A stretch of 64,000 bases of DNA from Albirhodobacter sp048262715 (GCA_048262715.1 JBLXEV010000011.1:105966-169965); one strand, 5' to 3'; counted from the stretch's first letter, positions 25,227-34,180 are shown. Made by a program: numbers and translations. The notes: a model not told the origin generated them from the letters alone.

Positions 25227-27227
25227 TCAATCTCCTGCCGCGCGGCCTTTGAGGGCGATGATGCCTCTCGGGCGGAACTGGATGAAGATGATGATGAAGA
25301 TGATCATATAGGTCTGGGCCGCCAAGGTATTGGACGGGTTGAAGAACTCGATCCCCTTTTGCAGGAAGCCGATCAGGGTCGCCCCCGCCAATGTCCCCCA
25401 GATATTGCCAACGCCGCCGACAACCACTGTCATGAAGCTCTGCACGATGTAATCAGAGCCCAGCTCCGAGGTGACCTTGGCAAAGAGGCCAATGGCGACG
25501 CCCGCGACCCCTGCGATGCCGGAGCCGAGGCCGAAGGTCAGCATATTGATCCGGTCGGGATTGATGCCCATTGAGGCGGCCATGCTTGGGTTTTGGGTGA
25601 CGGCGCGCACTTCCAGCCCCAGCCGCGTGCGTTTCATGATGAACAGGAACAGCGCAAGGAAGATCAGGGCCAGCACGAAAATCGCGATGCGGATATAGCT
25701 GATCGAGACCACATCGTTGAACGAGAGCGCGCCATCGAGCCATGCGGGGGAAGTCAGCGGGCGGGCTTGGGTGCCGAAGATGTTCTTGAACAATTGCTGG
25801 AGCGCGATGGAGATCCCGAAGGTGGCGAGCAACGTTTCCAAGGGCCGTTTGTAGAGATGGCGGATCACGAGCCGCTCCATCGTCACCCCCGCCGCGAAGG
25901 TGATCGCGAAAGCCACGGGCAGCGCGATCAGGATCGCGAGCGTGTAATCATGTATGAAGAGTTGGATCACATAGCCCGTATAGGCGCCCATGGTAATGAA
26001 CTCGCCATGCGCCATGTTGATCACGCCCATGACCCCGAAGGTGATCGCAAGGCCAATAGCCGCGAGGAAGTAAATCGAGGCGAGCGAGAGCGCATCAAGG
26101 CCAAGATCCACCGCCTGCATCGCGCCGACCTTGGTATCGATATGTTTGAGCGCGGTCGCAGCCGCCTCCGCGACCTCTTGATCTGGCTCGGCATAAATCT
26201 CGGCATAGCGGAAATTTCGGGTCGCGGCGGCGACCTCATCATCGGTGGCAGCGGTGGGAACGGTGCCTGCGGCCTCGAGTGCGGTATAGGCGGCATCGCG
26301 GGTCGCGGGATCATTCAGCGTCGCAACGGGAATGCCCGCAACCTTTCCATCCTTGATATTAGCGGACAGCGCCGCAATCAGCTCAGGGCGGGTGAGGCGC
26401 GCAGGCGCGAGGTCTTGCGCGACGAGGAGCGCATAGGCTTCCTCCTCATTGATACCGCGACCGAGGCGCAGCTCGCTGGCGACGGAGCCTTCCGGCGCGC
26501 CTGCGAAGGCCTTGCGGGTGGTTGCCGTCAGCGGGTTGAGCGCGCCGCGCAGATCAAGGCCGAGATCGGAGCCAAAGCCCTCAATCGACGTGATGCGGGC
26601 CTGCGGATCTGGGTCAAACCGGATCGTGAGCAGACGCTCGAGGCGCGTTTTCTGCGCCAGAAGCGCGGGATCAGTTTCCGTGGGCAGCGAGGCGCGCAGC
26701 GGCGCGAGATGTTCTGCCGCCCCATCGCGTTTAAGGCTCTCAAGCGCGGATTGGCGGCGGGCGGGATCTGGATCTTGGAGTTGGAATTCCACAAGCGCCG
26801 AGGCGATCAGCCCGCGCACGCCCGAGTTCGGCTTGAGCTCTTTGATCTCGGATTTGGCGGCCTCGCCTGCGGGCTCTCCCGTCGCGGGATCGGTCAGAGC
26901 GTAGCCTGCCTCATTGGCGGCGATCAAAAACAGCGCGCCATCCGAACGCAGGCCCAACCGCTTATCCGCCCATGCCTCCAACACCAGTGGCGCGCGCGGC
27001 CCTGCGGCACCGATGGCCGCAATCACGGGGCCAATCGTCTGGCGGGAGGGTTTTTGCAAGGCCTCGGCATTCTCGGCCAGCACCTTGGCGAGCGGATCCA
27101 TCTCGACGACGGGCGGCGGGGTTTGCGTGAAGGCCTCGCCAAGCGGTGCGGGCTCTTGCGCCATGGCAGCAGCAGGGGGCAGCGCGAGGCAAACACTTGC
27201 CATCAGCGCGAGAAACGTCATTCGCAT
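25227..27227 (-). CDS. urtB: Urea ABC transporter permease UrtB with long N-terminal region
   Basis: A 666-residue protein. Residues 1-24 form a signal peptide ending AMAQ. Residues 25-350 are a periplasm-facing helical region with HEAT-like character, and residues 370-660 are the LivH-like permease (GVINMAHGEFITMGAYTGYV, GLEVRAVTQNPSMAASMGI). UrtB proteins often carry such an N-terminal extension, unlike amino-acid LivH. The permease forms the channel with UrtC. It is 61 bases after urtA. Confidence 0.92.
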   Translation of the reverse strand: MRMTFLALMASVCLALPPAAAMAQEPAPLGEAFTQTPPPVVEMDPLAKVLAENAEALQKPSRQTIGPVIAAIGAAGPRAPLVLEAWADKRLGLRSDGALFLIAANEAGYALTDPATGEPAGEAAKSEIKELKPNSGVRGLIASALVEFQLQDPDPARRQSALESLKRDGAAEHLAPLRASLPTETDPALLAQKTRLERLLTIRFDPDPQARITSIEGFGSDLGLDLRGALNPLTATTRKAFAGAPEGSVASELRLGRGINEEEAYALLVAQDLAPARLTRPELIAALSANIKDGKVAGIPVATLNDPATRDAAYTALEAAGTVPTAATDDEVAAATRNFRYAEIYAEPDQEVAEAAATALKHIDTKVGAMQAVDLGLDALSLASIYFLAAIGLAITFGVMGVINMAHGEFITMGAYTGYVIQLFIHDYTLAILIALPVAFAITFAAGVTMERLVIRHLYKRPLETLLATFGISIALQQLFKNIFGTQARPLTSPAWLDGALSFNDVVSISYIRIAIFVLALIFLALFLFIMKRTRLGLEVRAVTQNPSMAASMGINPDRINMLTFGLGSGIAGVAGVAIGLFAKVTSELGSDYIVQSFMTVVVGGVGNIWGTLAGATLIGFLQKGIEFFNPSNTLAAQTYMIIFIIIFIQFRPRGIIALKGRAAGD

Positions 27228-27288
27228 GGGATGTCCCGATGTTGGTGGAAGGGGGCGAGCGGACCGCCCGCCCCGACCTCAAGCGTGA

Positions 27289-28569
27289 TCAGTAGTTCGA
27301 TTTCATCTGAACGCAGGTTTTCGTCTCGGTGTTGTACATGCCGCAGCCGAGGTCTTTCCAATCGGACTCAAGCACTGCAGATTCCGGCAGGAAGTCAGTC
27401 CATGCATCCCCCGCAACAGGCTCGGTTTGCGAGATGATATCGAATTGGCCATCCGCTTGGATCTCGCCGATCAGCACCGGCTTGGTCAGATGATGGTTCG
27501 GCAACATCTCCGCCATCGTGCCGGTGAGGTTCGGGAAGGTCTGGCCGATCATCGCCTTTTCAACCGCATCCACATCGGTGGTGCCTGCCTCGGTCACCGC
27601 ATCGACCCACATATTGAAGCCAATATAGGTCGCCTCCATCGGGTCATTGGTCACGCGGTCGTCGCCCATCTTGGCCTTCCACGCCTTGATGAACGCCTCA
27701 TTCTCGGGGCTTTCCGCTGATTGGAAGTAGTTCCACGCCGCGAGATGGCCGACGAGGTTGGAGGTATCCAAGCCCGAAAGCTCTTCCTCGCCGACCGAGA
27801 AGGCAACAACCGGAATATCATCCGCCGAAATCCCGGCAGCGGCGAGCTCTTTATAGAAGCCGACATTGGCATCGCCGTTGATCGTGGAGATCACGCCGAC
27901 CTTTTTGCCATCCGCGCCGAGCGCTTTGACATCCGCGACGATTTTCGACCAATCCGAATGGCCGAACGGGGTGTAGTTCACGAAGATATCGTCTTTCGCG
28001 ATGCCTTTGGAGCCGAGATAGGCCTCCAGAATATTGTTCGTGGTGCGCGGATAGACGTAATCGGTACCCAAAAGCGCGAATTTCTCGACGCCGAGCTCAT
28101 CCAAGAAGTAATCCACCGCCGGGATCGCCTGCTGGTTCGGCGCAGCCCCTGTGTAGAACACGTTTTTCGAGCTCTCCTCGCCCTCATATTGGACAGGGTA
28201 GAACATCAGCCCGTTGAGCTCCTCAATCACCGGCAGGACAGATTTGCGCGACACCGATGTCCAGCAGCCGAAGATCACATCCACCTTGTTGACGGTGAGT
28301 AACTCGCGGGCCTTTTCGGCAAACAGCGGCCAGTCGGAGGCAGGGTCCACCACCACAGCCTCGATCTGCTTTCCAAGCAAGCCGCCCTTGGCGTTCTGCT
28401 CTTCGATCAAAAGCTCGACCGTGTCTTTCAGCGTGGTCTCGGAAATTGCCATCGTGCCGGAGAGCGAATGCAGCACCCCGACCTTGATCGTATCGCCTTC
28501 GGCCCATGCGCCGGATGCGAGAATGGTTGCAAGGCCAGTGCCCAGCAGAAGGCTTTTCATCGAAGTCAT
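27289..28569 (-). CDS. urtA: Urea ABC transporter substrate-binding protein UrtA
   Basis: A 426-residue periplasmic binding protein with a signal peptide (residues 1-23, ending GAWA). The UrtA/AmiC-type motifs are clear: VGVLHSLSGTMAISE, FGCWTSVSRKSVLPV, NGLMFYPVQYEGEE and NYFQSAESPENEAFI. It captures urea for import. First gene of the urt operon, so promoter and nitrogen control should lie in the 307 bases upstream. A second Met at residue 4 is an alternative start. Confidence 0.96.
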   Translation of the reverse strand: MTSMKSLLLGTGLATILASGAWAEGDTIKVGVLHSLSGTMAISETTLKDTVELLIEEQNAKGGLLGKQIEAVVVDPASDWPLFAEKARELLTVNKVDVIFGCWTSVSRKSVLPVIEELNGLMFYPVQYEGEESSKNVFYTGAAPNQQAIPAVDYFLDELGVEKFALLGTDYVYPRTTNNILEAYLGSKGIAKDDIFVNYTPFGHSDWSKIVADVKALGADGKKVGVISTINGDANVGFYKELAAAGISADDIPVVAFSVGEEELSGLDTSNLVGHLAAWNYFQSAESPENEAFIKAWKAKMGDDRVTNDPMEATYIGFNMWVDAVTEAGTTDVDAVEKAMIGQTFPNLTGTMAEMLPNHHLTKPVLIGEIQADGQFDIISQTEPVAGDAWTDFLPESAVLESDWKDLGCGMYNTETKTCVQMKSNY

Positions 28570-28876
28570 CAGTGTCCCTCGTGTTTTGGCCGCAGATCTT
28601 CAGCGCGCGAAAGCGCGGGATCGGGCCGTTCCCTGTTTATGAGACCCTGCGGGGAGAGAAGGATGCGCCCCTCATATACCGCCGCAGGGTTAGGTTATAT
28701 CTCGGGGATGTTGGTCCCCCCGCGCCCTGATCTGACCGTGAGTGCTGCGATGCAGCAAGTCGGAGGGACCATTCTGGAAGAGTGCAGCTGCCGGATCGGC
28801 GTATTTGTCTAAAAATTCATCACTCAAAGGCGGTGGAGATTAATTTAAGGGCGACCACCCGAGGGGGCCTGCCGAC
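28570..28876. other. 307-bp gap between ureG and urtA
   Basis: This gap must contain the urtA promoter. I see a GGTCCC/GGGACC inverted repeat near 28720-28775 but no good sigma-54 element: a GG...GC pair was found with 12 instead of 10 intervening bases. An A/T-richer stretch lies at 28800-28850. No gene is supported. Confidence 0.5.
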
Positions 28877-29545
28877 TCACTCCGCCTGCGGGGCAAGCAC
28901 CAAGCCGCCCTCACGCTCCAAAAATGCCACCACCTCGGCCACGCCCACCCCCTTGCGAAGCTGCGCCATGACATAGGGCAGCGCCCCGCGCGCCCGCGCC
29001 GTATCTGATTCCAACAGCACCGGATCAACCCCGACATAGGGCGCGAGATCGGTTTTGTTGACCACCAACATATCGGAGCGCGTTACACCGGGGCCGCGTT
29101 TGCGCGGAATATCCTGCCCTGCTGCGGTGTCGATCACATAGATCGTCAGATCCGCAAGCTCCGGCGAGAAGGTAGCCGCGAGGTTATCGCCCCCAGATTC
29201 CACCAACACCAGATCGAGATCGGGGAACGCCGCATTGAGATCGCGGATCGCGGCGAGATTGATCGAGGCATCTTCGCGGATCGCGGTATGCGGACAGCCG
29301 CCCGTCTCCACCCCCCTGATCCGCTCCGCAGGCAGAACCTGCGCACGCATCAACGCCTCGGCATCCTCGCGCGTGTAAATATCGTTGGTGATCACCGCCA
29401 TCGAGCAGCGCGCCGCCAAAGCGCGACACAGCTGTTCGGTCAGCGTCGTTTTGCCCGCGCCGACAGGGCCGCCAATGCCCACGCGCAGCGGGCCGGTGTG
29501 GGAAGGGGCTGCGGCGTGCGAAAGGGTCGCGCTCTGGGAGGTCAT
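28877..29545 (-). CDS. ureG: Urease accessory GTPase UreG
   Basis: A 222-residue SIMIBI GTPase. P-loop GGPVGAGKTTLTEQL, metal-binding VETGGCPHTAIREDAS (Cys-Pro-His), LVLVESGGDNLAATF and guanine-specificity NKTDLAPYVG are all present. UreG uses GTP to deliver nickel to urease together with UreD, UreE and UreF. It overlaps ureF by 4 bases and closes the urease operon. Confidence 0.97.
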   Translation of the reverse strand: MTSQSATLSHAAAPSHTGPLRVGIGGPVGAGKTTLTEQLCRALAARCSMAVITNDIYTREDAEALMRAQVLPAERIRGVETGGCPHTAIREDASINLAAIRDLNAAFPDLDLVLVESGGDNLAATFSPELADLTIYVIDTAAGQDIPRKRGPGVTRSDMLVVNKTDLAPYVGVDPVLLESDTARARGALPYVMAQLRKGVGVAEVVAFLEREGGLVLAPQAE

Positions 29546-30183
29546 GTCTTAAAAATCCTGATCTCTTGGGTTTCATGTGCCATCGCGGCGATCTCCGCGC
29601 CGAAAGCGGCGGTGGTAATATCGCGCATCTCAGCCTCTGCCGCGCGGAGGGCTAGCTGCTCGATCAACGGGTGCAGGCGGCGCAAAAGGCCCTGCCCCGC
29701 GTTCTGCCCCAGCGGCACGAACCGAACCGCAGCAGAGGTGAGATTGGCGGCAAAGCTATGCAGATAGAGCGCGATCACTCGCGACGCCGGAAGGCCGAGT
29801 GGCCGCGCCGCCAGCCCGACCGCAACGGGCAACGGGTAGGCTTGCCCGTCTGACACCCCGATTGCCCCCGCGGCCAAGGCAAAGGCCGTGCCCTGCTCCT
29901 CGGTCTCGCGCAACCGCTCCGATGAGCCCGCCATCGCGCGCAGAAGCTCCGCAATCGGACCCGGCGCATCGCCGCGCAGCACGCAGGCCAGCGCAACCGC
30001 ATCCCCCCATGCCGATCCATGCGCGAGCACATCTCCGATCCACGCCTCAACCGCCTCGGCCCCCGTCACTTGCCCCGTGCTGATCGCCCATTCCAGCCCG
30101 TGCGAATAGGCGTAGCCGCCTGTCGGGAAGGCAGGCGAAAGCCATTGCACGAGGCTGAGAAGGCCGAGGGTTGCATCAGTCAT
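29542..30183 (-). CDS. ureF: Urease accessory protein UreF
   Basis: About 213 residues. The family start LLSLVQWLSPAFPTGGYAYSHGLE follows the ATG at 30183, which overlaps the 3' end of ureE by 8 bases; the longer open frame above it is the out-of-frame reading of the ureE His tail. UreF bridges UreD and UreG in the nickel-insertion complex. The conserved C-terminal Arg/Pro region (GQNAGQGLLRRLHPLIE) is present. Confidence 0.95.
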   Translation of the reverse strand: MTDATLGLLSLVQWLSPAFPTGGYAYSHGLEWAISTGQVTGAEAVEAWIGDVLAHGSAWGDAVALACVLRGDAPGPIAELLRAMAGSSERLRETEEQGTAFALAAGAIGVSDGQAYPLPVAVGLAARPLGLPASRVIALYLHSFAANLTSAAVRFVPLGQNAGQGLLRRLHPLIEQLALRAAEAEMRDITTAAFGAEIAAMAHETQEIRIFKT

Positions 30184-30739
30184 GGCTGTGGGAATGCGCG
30201 TGGCTATGCGAATGCCCATGCGTGTGGTCATGGGTATGGTCATGATCATGGCTATGGGAATGGCCGTGCGAATGGCTGGAGTGATCCTCCGGCCCATGCG
30301 AATGGCCCATCGTCCGGCCCACGCCGTAAGCCCCGCCCTCAGGCGTAAAGGGCGCTGTCTCGGTGCTGACCTGCGCGCCAAGCTGCGCGAGCATCGCTTG
30401 CAACACATGATCAGGCCGGATGATCAGCCGATCCGCCTCAATCTGGCACGGGGTGTGGCGATTTCCGATATGCCATGCGAGCCGCGCGAGATCCCCGCGG
30501 ATCACCAAAACCTCCTCCGGCGCGGGAATCACCTCGATGATACGCCCGTCATCCAGCACGAATCCCTCGCCGCCCGCAAAGCTCGTCACCTCCGCGAGAT
30601 TGACCAAGAACCCCTCGCCCGCCGTGGTCACAAGGCGTTTGCGCCGCAAGATCCGTGCATCATAGCCAAGGGAGACCGATCCTGATGGCGAAAATTCGCC
30701 CTTCTTAACAATGGATTGCGCTACGGGATCCTGTGTCAT
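30176..30739 (-). CDS. ureE: Urease nickel chaperone UreE
   Basis: A 187-residue protein. The N-terminal UreE domain covers residues 10-75 and the metal-binding domain residues 80-150, with GNRHTPCQIEADRLII and the nickel-site His in IRPDHVLQAML. The last 45 residues are nearly all His, Ser, Asp and Gly (about 18 His), a nickel-storage tail of the Klebsiella type. The tail DNA is a simple repeat that also encodes the start of ureF in another frame. Confidence 0.95.
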   Translation of the reverse strand: MTQDPVAQSIVKKGEFSPSGSVSLGYDARILRRKRLVTTAGEGFLVNLAEVTSFAGGEGFVLDDGRIIEVIPAPEEVLVIRGDLARLAWHIGNRHTPCQIEADRLIIRPDHVLQAMLAQLGAQVSTETAPFTPEGGAYGVGRTMGHSHGPEDHSSHSHGHSHSHDHDHTHDHTHGHSHSHAHSHSHD

Positions 30740-30849
30740 GATTTTTCCTGTGATATGGGGGCCGTTGGTAGGGTTTCGTTAATCATTAATCGTCAAATTG
30801 AGCGGGAGACAAAACGTCTCATGTCAGTCCTCCGCGAAGGAAGCCTGTA

Positions 30850-31224
30850 ATGAAAGATCTGCCCCGAGCGCATGATGCGCTCTTTCCTGCCGCCGAGCTT
30901 GCCGAAATCCGTGCCAATAGGGCGGATCAGGGATCGCGGGCGAAGGAACTCCGTCCGTATGAGATTGCAGGGGTCGAACGCCCCTGTGCGGGGCAGTCCG
31001 GTCACGTCGAGGTGCTGGAGCAAAACGCCCATGCCTCCAACGACAAAAACGTGGTCGTGCCGACCGCAGGACGTCTCAGTGTGCCGCTCTGCCCCGCGGC
31101 GCAGGGCGCTCCACCTTTGATGAGCCCCTCGGGAAGCGGCATCGACCCCGCAGGCGATGCGCTCCAAGCTGCCATTGCACGTTGGGAGGGGCGGGCTGTC
31201 AGCCATGCCGAGATCCCCCCTTAG
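30850..31224 (+). CDS. Hypothetical protein, antisense inside the urease operon
   Basis: A 124-residue frame with AAGGAAG 6 bases before the ATG. The product starts MKDLPRAHDALFPAAELAEI and ends WEGRAVSHAEIPP; no domain is recognised. It lies on the plus strand between ureE and ureC, both minus-strand genes, and its stop overlaps the ureC stop tail to tail. Codon use looks coding (GC-rich third positions, natural residue mix), better than the opposite frame. Its expression would be antisense to the ure mRNA. Confidence 0.5.
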   Translation: MKDLPRAHDALFPAAELAEIRANRADQGSRAKELRPYEIAGVERPCAGQSGHVEVLEQNAHASNDKNVVVPTAGRLSVPLCPAAQGAPPLMSPSGSGIDPAGDALQAAIARWEGRAVSHAEIPP

Positions 31225-32930
31225 TAGAGGAAGTAACGCTGCGCCAATGGCAACTCGCTTGCAGGCTCGCAGATCAGCAACTCTCCATCGGCCCGCACCT
31301 CATAGGTCTCGGGATGCACTTCGATCCTCGGCGTCGCAGAATTGTGGATCATGTCTGCCTTGCCAATCCCGCGCGTATTCTTCACCGCGAGCGTATCTTT
31401 CATCAGGCCGAGCCGATCGCGCAGCCCATCCTCCTGCGCCGCCTGCGAGACGAAGGTGACCGCCGAACGCGAGAGCGCGCCGCCCAAAGCCCCGAACATT
31501 GGCCGCATATAGAACGGCTGCGCGGGGATAGACCCGTTCGGATCGCCCATTTGCGCGGCGACGATCATGCCGCCCATCAACACCATCTCCGGCTTGGCAG
31601 CGAAGAAGGCCGGGTTCCACAGCACCAGATCGGCACGTTTTCCCACTTCAATCGAGCCGATATGCTCGGAAATCCCATGGGTAATCGCAGGGTTGATCGT
31701 ATATTTCGCGATATAGCGGCGCACGCGAAGATTGTCGTTCTGGCCAATCTCGCCAGCCAGCCGCCCGCGTTGCTTTTTCATCTTATCGGCAGTTTGCCAT
31801 GTGCGGATGATCACCTCGCCGACACGGCCCATGGCTTGGCTATCCGAGGAGATCACCGAGAACGCGCCCAGATCGTGCAAAATATCCTCCGCTGCGATGG
31901 TCTCCTTACGGATCCGGCTCTCGGCGAAGCTGACATCTTCGGGCACACGGCGATCAAGGTGATGGCAAACCATGAGCATATCAAGATGCTCTTCCACGGT
32001 GTTTTGCGTATAGGGGCGGGTCGGGTTGGTGGAGGAGGGAATGACATTCGCCTCCGCCACAACCTTAATGATATCAGGGGCATGTCCGCCCCCTGCCCCC
32101 TCGGTATGGAAGGCGTGGATCGTGCGCCCCTTGATCGCGGCAAGCGTGTTTTCCACAAAACCACTCTCGTTGAGCGTATCGGTGTGGATCATCACCTGCA
32201 CGTCCATTTCCTCGGCCACGCCAAGGCAGCAATCAATCGCGGCGGGGGTCGTGCCCCAATCCTCGTGCAGCTTGAGGCAGCTTGCGCCTGCGCGGACCTG
32301 CTCCTCCAGCGCGGCGGGCAGCGAGGCGTTACCCTTGCCCGCGAAGGCCAAATTCATCGGCAAAGCATCCGCCGCCTGCATCATCCGCCCGATATGCCAC
32401 GGGCCGGGGGTGCAAGTGGTCGCCAGCGTGCCATGCGCGGGGCCTGTGCCGCCGCCGAGCATTGTGGTGATGCCGGAATAAAGTGAATCCTCAACCTGTT
32501 GCGGGCAGATGAAATGGATATGCGCATCCATGCCCCCTGCCGTCAGGATCTTGCCCTCGCCGGCGATGATCTCTGTGCCCGGACCGATGATGATCGTCAC
32601 CCCCGGTTGGGTATCGGGGTTGCCCGCTTTGCCAATCGCATGGATCAGCCCGTCGCGCAGGCCGACATCGGCCTTATAAATCCCTGTGTGATCGACAATC
32701 AGCGCATTGGTGATCACCGTATCCATCGCGCCGCCCGCGCGCGTGATCTGGCTCTGGCCCATGCCATCGCGGATCACCTTGCCGCCACCGAATTTGACCT
32801 CTTCGCCATAGGTCGTCAGGTCGCGCTCCACCTCGATGATCAGATCGGTATCGGCCAGCCGGAGCCTATCACCGGTGGTTGGGCCGAACATATCGGCATA
32901 GGTCGCGCGGGTAATCAGGGCGGGCATCAC
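31221..32930 (-). CDS. ureC: Urease subunit alpha
   Basis: A 569-residue catalytic subunit. Nickel ligands are visible: HIH in GGMDAHIHFICPQQ, the carbamylated Lys in CLKLHEDWG, His in VMIHTDTLNESG and AFHTEGAGGGHAPD, and Asp in SSDSQAMGRVGE. The mobile flap Cys-His pair is LMVCHHLDRRVPEDV. The enzyme hydrolyses urea to ammonia and carbamate in the cytoplasm. Length and motifs are complete, so the enzyme should be active. Confidence 0.99.
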   Translation of the reverse strand: MMPALITRATYADMFGPTTGDRLRLADTDLIIEVERDLTTYGEEVKFGGGKVIRDGMGQSQITRAGGAMDTVITNALIVDHTGIYKADVGLRDGLIHAIGKAGNPDTQPGVTIIIGPGTEIIAGEGKILTAGGMDAHIHFICPQQVEDSLYSGITTMLGGGTGPAHGTLATTCTPGPWHIGRMMQAADALPMNLAFAGKGNASLPAALEEQVRAGASCLKLHEDWGTTPAAIDCCLGVAEEMDVQVMIHTDTLNESGFVENTLAAIKGRTIHAFHTEGAGGGHAPDIIKVVAEANVIPSSTNPTRPYTQNTVEEHLDMLMVCHHLDRRVPEDVSFAESRIRKETIAAEDILHDLGAFSVISSDSQAMGRVGEVIIRTWQTADKMKKQRGRLAGEIGQNDNLRVRRYIAKYTINPAITHGISEHIGSIEVGKRADLVLWNPAFFAAKPEMVLMGGMIVAAQMGDPNGSIPAQPFYMRPMFGALGGALSRSAVTFVSQAAQEDGLRDRLGLMKDTLAVKNTRGIGKADMIHNSATPRIEVHPETYEVRADGELLICEPASELPLAQRYFLY

Positions 32931-32963
32931 GAACTCCTCTCGTCGCGGGGCCTGCCCGCTTTG

Positions 32964-33278
32964 CTATTTCGGTTTGGGCATCGCCGGCCCAAGTTTGCCA
33001 AGACGCTTGGCATTCGCGGCCGTCTTCCGGCCAATCGGCTTCAGCCCCGCGCGCATCACATCTGCGGGCGATTCCCCCGCGAGGGCCGCGCGCTGCGCTG
33101 CTTGCATTGCATCCGTGATGGCGGCGGTTTTCTCAGCCACCATCCGGTCCATCTCGGAGGGTTTCGTGGCCCAAAGCCCCATCATCCCCGCCGTGCGCAT
33201 GGCGATCACGGCTTGTGCCTCAGCCGCCATCTGCACCATCTCAACGCCCAGATACCAAGGGGCGAAAACATTCTTCAT
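32964..33278 (-). CDS. Small Met/Ala-rich protein between ureB and ureC (phasin-like)
   Basis: A 104-residue protein starting MKNVFAPWYLGVEMVQMAAE. It is strongly helical, Met- and Ala-rich, with a basic C-terminal tail (KRLGKLGPAMPKPK). It resembles small phasin-like proteins sometimes labelled antifreeze proteins in Rhodobacteraceae, but that label is not functional evidence. It sits in-strand between ureB (20 bases) and ureC (33 bases), so it is co-transcribed with urease. It may be a urease-linked helper or a passenger. Confidence 0.8.
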   Translation of the reverse strand: MKNVFAPWYLGVEMVQMAAEAQAVIAMRTAGMMGLWATKPSEMDRMVAEKTAAITDAMQAAQRAALAGESPADVMRAGLKPIGRKTAANAKRLGKLGPAMPKPK

Positions 33279-33298
33279 TGCTCGACCTCATTTACGGG

Positions 33299-33616
33299 TC
33301 AGAGCGCTCCCATGACCGCCTGATTGAACCCGTAGACGACCCGCTTACCAGAGAATGGGATCAAACGCACTTCACGTGTTTGGCCGGGTTCAAAACGCAC
33401 GGCCGTACCTGCCGCAATATCGAGACGCTTGCCGCGCGCCGCCGCACGATCAAAGGCGAGACCGGAGTTCGTTTCCGCAAAATGGTAATGCGATCCGACC
33501 TGAACGGGACGATCTCCGGTATTGGCGACGGTGATCACCGTCACCTCCGCGCCCGCGTTCAACTCGATCTCGCCCTCGGCGGGGAAAACTTCGCCCGGGA
33601 TCATTCGCGGGCTCAT
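33299..33616 (-). CDS. ureB: Urease subunit beta
   Basis: A 105-residue protein starting MSPRMIPGEVFP with the conserved blocks NTGDRPVQVGSHYHFAETN and GTAVRFEPGQTREV. It forms the structural trimer with UreA and UreC. Its start overlaps the upstream 80-residue gene by 4 bases. Confidence 0.98.
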   Translation of the reverse strand: MSPRMIPGEVFPAEGEIELNAGAEVTVITVANTGDRPVQVGSHYHFAETNSGLAFDRAAARGKRLDIAAGTAVRFEPGQTREVRLIPFSGKRVVYGFNQAVMGAL

Positions 33617-33855
33617 AGTCTCGGGTCCTTATGGGCCGCATCCTCATTCGCCGCATCGCGCCGCGAGCGCCGTGATTTGATCACCACCGCCGCGACAACG
33701 GCCAACCCCAGCGCGATCATCGCGGCATGGTCCGGCTCGGTCAGGGCATGCCACAGGGTGACAGGCTCATTGCTGTGATCGGGATGCGCTTGGGCCAAGC
33801 TCGGCAAGGCCAAAGCGGGGAGTGTGACGGCAACCGCCGCAAGCAAGGCTTTCAT
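33613..33855 (-). CDS. Small exported/membrane protein inside the urease operon
   Basis: An 80-residue protein. Residues 1-23 form a signal peptide (ALALPSLAQA), followed by HPDHSNEP and EPDHAAM, a short His/Asp-rich stretch that could bind metal. One membrane helix follows (about residues 46-61), then a basic C-terminus (KSRRSRRD). The N-terminus recalls HupE/UreJ nickel permeases, which begin HPxHxx after the signal, but the rest of UreJ is missing. It may be a trimmed relative or a small nickel-binding factor. Overlap with ureB and an 11-base gap to ureA show co-expression. Confidence 0.75.
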   Translation of the reverse strand: MKALLAAVAVTLPALALPSLAQAHPDHSNEPVTLWHALTEPDHAAMIALGLAVVAAVVIKSRRSRRDAANEDAAHKDPRL

Positions 33856-33866
33856 CGGGGTCTCCT

Positions 33867-34169
33867 TTAGCGAATTGGATGGTGGACGGTGACGAGCTTG
33901 GTCCCGTCGACAAATGTGGCCTCAACCTGAATCGCATGGATCATCTCGGGGATGCCCTCCATGCACTCTGCCGCTGTGACGACATGCGCGCCAGCCTCCA
34001 TCAGATCGGCGACGGTGCGGCCCTCGCGCGCGCCCTCGACCACGAAATCGGAGATCAACGCAATCGCCTCGGGGTGGTTGAGCAACACGCCGCGCTCACG
34101 CCGCCCCCGCGCCACCATCGCGGCGAGCGAGATCATCATCTTATCTTTTTCACGCGGGGTCAGGTTCAT
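33867..34169 (-). CDS. ureA: Urease subunit gamma
   Basis: A 100-residue protein starting MNLTPREKDKMMISLAAMVA, with LNHPEAIALISDFVVEGAREG and VEATFVDGTKLVTVHHPI at the C-terminus; exactly the usual size of UreA. The ATG at 34169 is chosen by family length; AAGGGAGAG lies just upstream. It follows ureD by 11 bases. Confidence 0.98.
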   Translation of the reverse strand: MNLTPREKDKMMISLAAMVARGRRERGVLLNHPEAIALISDFVVEGAREGRTVADLMEAGAHVVTAAECMEGIPEMIHAIQVEATFVDGTKLVTVHHPIR

Positions 34170-34180
34170 CTCTCTCCCTT

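Noticed and set aside
28730..28790. Sigma-54-like promoter (TGG...TTGC) upstream of urtA
   Set aside because: The GG and GC dinucleotides are 12 instead of 10 bases apart and the flanks do not match the consensus.
30793..31206. 137-codon minus-strand frame between ureC and ureE, in operon direction
   Set aside because: Its product is rich in Arg and Cys without structure, and the opposite frame has a better start and residue mix; the purine run before it comes from a C-rich codon stretch.
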